A DNA stretch of 15,364 nucleotides from assembly GCA_948560265.1 (NCBI GenBank), contig CAOXTD010000015.1, positions 1 to 15,364 on the forward strand, read 5' to 3'. The DNA comes from an uncultured Clostridia bacterium. Its GTDB lineage: Bacteria; Bacillota; Clostridia; TANB77; CAG-508. Shown in pieces: positions 13,398 through 15,364 of this stretch. The notes under the pieces are model-generated. The model worked only from the letters and a program-made list of their open reading frames with translations. It was not told the origin of the DNA and ran no database searches. Both the position numbers and the translations under genes were made by a program. Positions within the stretch are counted from its first letter, which is position 1. Every line of letters starts with the position of its first letter.

Positions 13398-14298
13398 TTG
13401 TATTACCTCCTGTCTTTTTTAAGAAGGCATCTTCTAATGACATCTGCTCTTCATAAATACCATAAATTTTCACATCATTTTTTACTAATTCTTTTACCGC
13501 TTCTGGTACTTGCTCTTTTATTATATCTACAATTGCTTCTGTTTTTTGTTTAATCTCTGTCGGATACCCTAATACTTCTTTTAGCTTCTCACTATCGTCT
13601 ACCACAAAATGATAGTGAATTTGGGCAGTCTCTTTTACCTTCTCCATATCTGTTGTTTCAATGACATTACCATTTTGAATAATGCACACTTTATTACAAA
13701 GTGTTTCAATTTCTGCTAAATTATGGCTAGAAATGAAGATTGCCATCTTTTCTTTTTGGGCTAATTCACGAAGTAAATCTCTCATTTCTTTAATACCTTC
13801 TGGATCTAGTCCATTTGTTGGTTCATCTAAGATAAGAAGCTTTGGTTTGTGTAAAATGGCTTGTGCTACTCCTAATCTTTGTCTCATTCCTAAAGAATAT
13901 TTAGACACCTTATCATTAATTCGATTATCTAATCTAACTAATTTCACAACTTCCATTATTCTTGTTCTATCTACTTCTGGATACATATTGGCCACTAATT
14001 TTAAGTTTTCAAATCCAGTTAAGTACATATATAAATCTGGATTTTCAATAATGGCTCCTACTTTTTCAATTGCTTTGGTAAATTGTTTTTCAATATCATA
14101 ACCATTGATGCTAACTACTCCACTAGTAATAGATTGCAAACCTAAAATTAATTTAATAGTGGTTGTTTTTCCTGCTCCATTTGGTCCAATAAAACCTAAG
14201 ATGTCACCTTGATATAGTTCTAGGGATACTCCTTTTAAAATTTCTTTTTTGCCAAACTTTTTGTGTAAGTCTTGGCATTTTAATACTAACTCTCCCAT
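13390..14298 (-). CDS. ABC transporter ATP-binding protein, BcrA family
   Basis: A 302-residue ATPase. It has Walker A GPNGAGKTT at 38-46, the family-specific GAIIENPDLY at 81-90 in the Q-loop region, a signature motif of the form YSLGMRQR (134-141) as in BcrA-type proteins, Walker B LLILDEP at 154-160, and the switch His192 in SSHNL. The last 80 residues form the regulatory tail common to this group. All catalytic residues are present. The ATG at 14298 has GAGGAGG upstream. It drives the ABC-2 permease encoded directly after it, with overlapping stop and start, so two ATPases and two permeases should assemble. Relatives export bacitracin, lantibiotics, sodium or lipids; which applies here is not visible. 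Confidence 0.92.
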   Translation of the reverse strand: MGELVLKCQDLHKKFGKKEILKGVSLELYQGDILGFIGPNGAGKTTTIKLILGLQSITSGVVSINGYDIEKQFTKAIEKVGAIIENPDLYMYLTGFENLKLVANMYPEVDRTRIMEVVKLVRLDNRINDKVSKYSLGMRQRLGVAQAILHKPKLLILDEPTNGLDPEGIKEMRDLLRELAQKEKMAIFISSHNLAEIETLCNKVCIIQNGNVIETTDMEKVKETAQIHYHFVVDDSEKLKEVLGYPTEIKQKTEAIVDIIKEQVPEAVKELVKNDVKIYGIYEEQMSLEDAFLKKTGGNTID

Positions 14299-14342
14299 TC
14301 CATCCTCCTCTTCCTGTTTTTGACTTTTCTTATTCTAACATT

Positions 14343-14381
14343 AAAATCTTAAGAAAAAAGCAGCTATTTTCTTAAGATTTT
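14343..14381. terminator. Terminator between the glucosyltransferase-like gene and the ABC operon
   Basis: A perfect 15-bp stem (14343-14357 with 14367-14381) with a 9-base loop lies 25 bases after the stop codon at 14406. T's at the stem end are partly within the stem, so efficiency is uncertain. The short stretch from 14342 to 14299 must hold the ABC promoter; only a weak TAGAAT without a good -35 is seen. Confidence 0.75.
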
Positions 14382-14405
14382 ATAAATTTCCCTATTGGTT
14401 CTTTT

Positions 14406-15364
14406 CTACGTTTGATAAATAAAAATATATAGTACATCTCCAATGCACAACCACTCTTGCCCAGAATCTTCTAGTATTTTCTTTTCTTCTACTCCTACAT
14501 CAACATGTTCTAATCTTCTACCTGTATAGAAATAAATCACTCCTTTTGCTGACCACCAACACTTAGTAGAATTAAATACTGTTGTATTTGGATTTAAATA
14601 ATTTGGCAAATATAAATTCCTATTATGTGATGTCGTAAATACACGTCCTATTTTTGTTACTTTTATACCTGTCTCTTCTTCATATTCTTGCATATGTGCT
14701 TTTATTCTTTGACATTCTTCTTTCTCTACTTGATTCATCATTTTTCCCTGATGAATGATAGTAATATATTGATATAAATTACAACTTCCATATAAAGTAA
14801 TTACCGCTATTGCCATAATCTTAAGTATGTTTTTCTTTTGGAAGAGGTCTGTTGTGACATATAGATATAGGTACAAAATTCCTATTAATGCGCCTAAGCT
14901 AAATCGCATTCTAGGTGCCCAAAAGGAACTTTTAGAAAGTACAGAACTTGCAAAGCTACTTGCTATGACAAATGCAATTAATATAAACCATAATACAGTC
15001 TGTTTTCCACTTTTCTTTTTATACTTTTCTACAATCGTAATTACTGCTATTATTACAGTTATCGATAAAAAGATAAGTAACCAATTTTTGGGTAACATAC
15101 CGCAAGTGTTTGTTAATGTTTTTGAAATATTAGTTAGAATGGTTAAAATATTTTCAAAAATATTGGTACTTAATCTGTTTTGAGTAGTATGAAAATAGGT
15201 AGTAAATACTTTTACACAGCCTAAGTTTACTAGCCCTGCTATTACCACTAATCCCCCGCTTAATATTACATCTCTTACTATATAAATCACTCTATCTCTA
15301 TTTTTGAAAATCGAATATAATAAAACTAAAACAAGAAAAAATCCGACAGTTCCTTGGTAACATA
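14406..15364 (-). CDS. GtrII-like glucosyltransferase-family membrane protein, 3' part only
   Basis: At least 319 codons are visible. The frame stays open to the window edge, reading YQGTVGFFLVLVLLYSIF just before a GTG at 15290, so that GTG is internal and the true start lies outside. Membrane helices are seen at the edge (QGTVGFFLVLVLLYSIF), then VILSGGLVVIAGLVNLG, WLLIFLSITVIIAVITIV, TVLWFILIAFVIASSF, FSLGALIGILYLYLYVT and ILKIMAIAVITLYGSCN. A soluble tail of about 110 residues closes the protein. The YQGTVGFF helix, the RMRFSLGA turn and the tail with TKIGRVFTT resemble the GtrII-type glucosyltransferase domain family of Firmicutes, thought to add sugars to cell-surface polymers from a lipid-linked donor. 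The catalytic N-terminal half is missing, so the assignment is moderate. Confidence 0.6.
   Translation of the reverse strand, partial: CYQGTVGFFLVLVLLYSIFKNRDRVIYIVRDVILSGGLVVIAGLVNLGCVKVFTTYFHTTQNRLSTNIFENILTILTNISKTLTNTCGMLPKNWLLIFLSITVIIAVITIVEKYKKKSGKQTVLWFILIAFVIASSFASSVLSKSSFWAPRMRFSLGALIGILYLYLYVTTDLFQKKNILKIMAIAVITLYGSCNLYQYITIIHQGKMMNQVEKEECQRIKAHMQEYEEETGIKVTKIGRVFTTSHNRNLYLPNYLNPNTTVFNSTKCWWSAKGVIYFYTGRRLEHVDVGVEEKKILEDSGQEWLCIGDVLYIFIYQT

Noticed and set aside
14827..15183. Plus-strand frame of 118 codons
   Set aside because: Antisense to the membrane-protein gene, whose helices and frame are convincing.
1..15364. CRISPR arrays, tRNA or rRNA genes, transposases, toxin-antitoxin pairs
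   Set aside because: I looked for regularly spaced repeats, cloverleaf-like GGTTCGA arms and known protein motifs and found none.

Overview
The window looks like a piece of chromosome from an AT-rich, endospore-forming Clostridia-type Firmicute. The reasons are strong GGAGG ribosome binding sites, TTGACA-17-TATAAT promoters, the Firmicute operons infC-rpmI-rplT and rplM-rpsI, and the sporulation genes yabG, veg, a SipL-like coat gene and yunB. Prepilin-like proteins with a GITLIALVVTI start, seen at the left end, are common in gut Clostridia. I cannot name the species. Apart from rplM-rpsI, every gene reads leftward (minus strand).

Layout. 1-660: two small prepilin-like genes on the minus strand. 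The left one is only a 5' end, and its frame is broken just after a (GT/CA)12 dinucleotide tract. 740-2220: the infC-rpmI-rplT translation operon. It has a near-consensus promoter, a leader with two hairpins (one terminator-like), an infC that appears to start at AUC, and a structured 100-base rpmI-rplT gap that resembles part of the infC leader. 2228-2281: a perfect 54-bp palindrome lying between the two divergent ribosomal-protein promoters and in neither predicted transcript. 2301-3334: rplM-rpsI with its promoter, leader and bidirectional terminator.

3342-5710: a two-gene unit of a condensation-like/alcohol acetyltransferase-family protein and a membrane-anchored HSL-type alpha/beta hydrolase. 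5756-6126: a single 79-codon gene that is far richer in G+C than its surroundings, with its own promoter and terminator. 6110-9930: yabG, veg, sipL-like and yunB, a spore-coat/late-sporulation cluster. Its yabG-veg-sipL order is known from clostridia, and its veg promoter is near-perfect.

9950-11852: a Nudix hydrolase followed by a YfbR-like HD-domain protein, probably one transcript. 11898-14298: a BcrA-type ABC ATPase and its ABC-2 permease, which has a large coiled extracellular domain and a TTG start. 14343-15364: the 3' part of a membrane protein resembling GtrII-type glucosyltransferases; it runs off the right edge.

The most interesting points are the CA tract at the broken start of a pilin-like gene, the two related RNA elements in the infC operon with the AUC start, and the palindrome between the two ribosomal-protein operons. 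No tRNA, rRNA, CRISPR array or insertion sequence was recognised.
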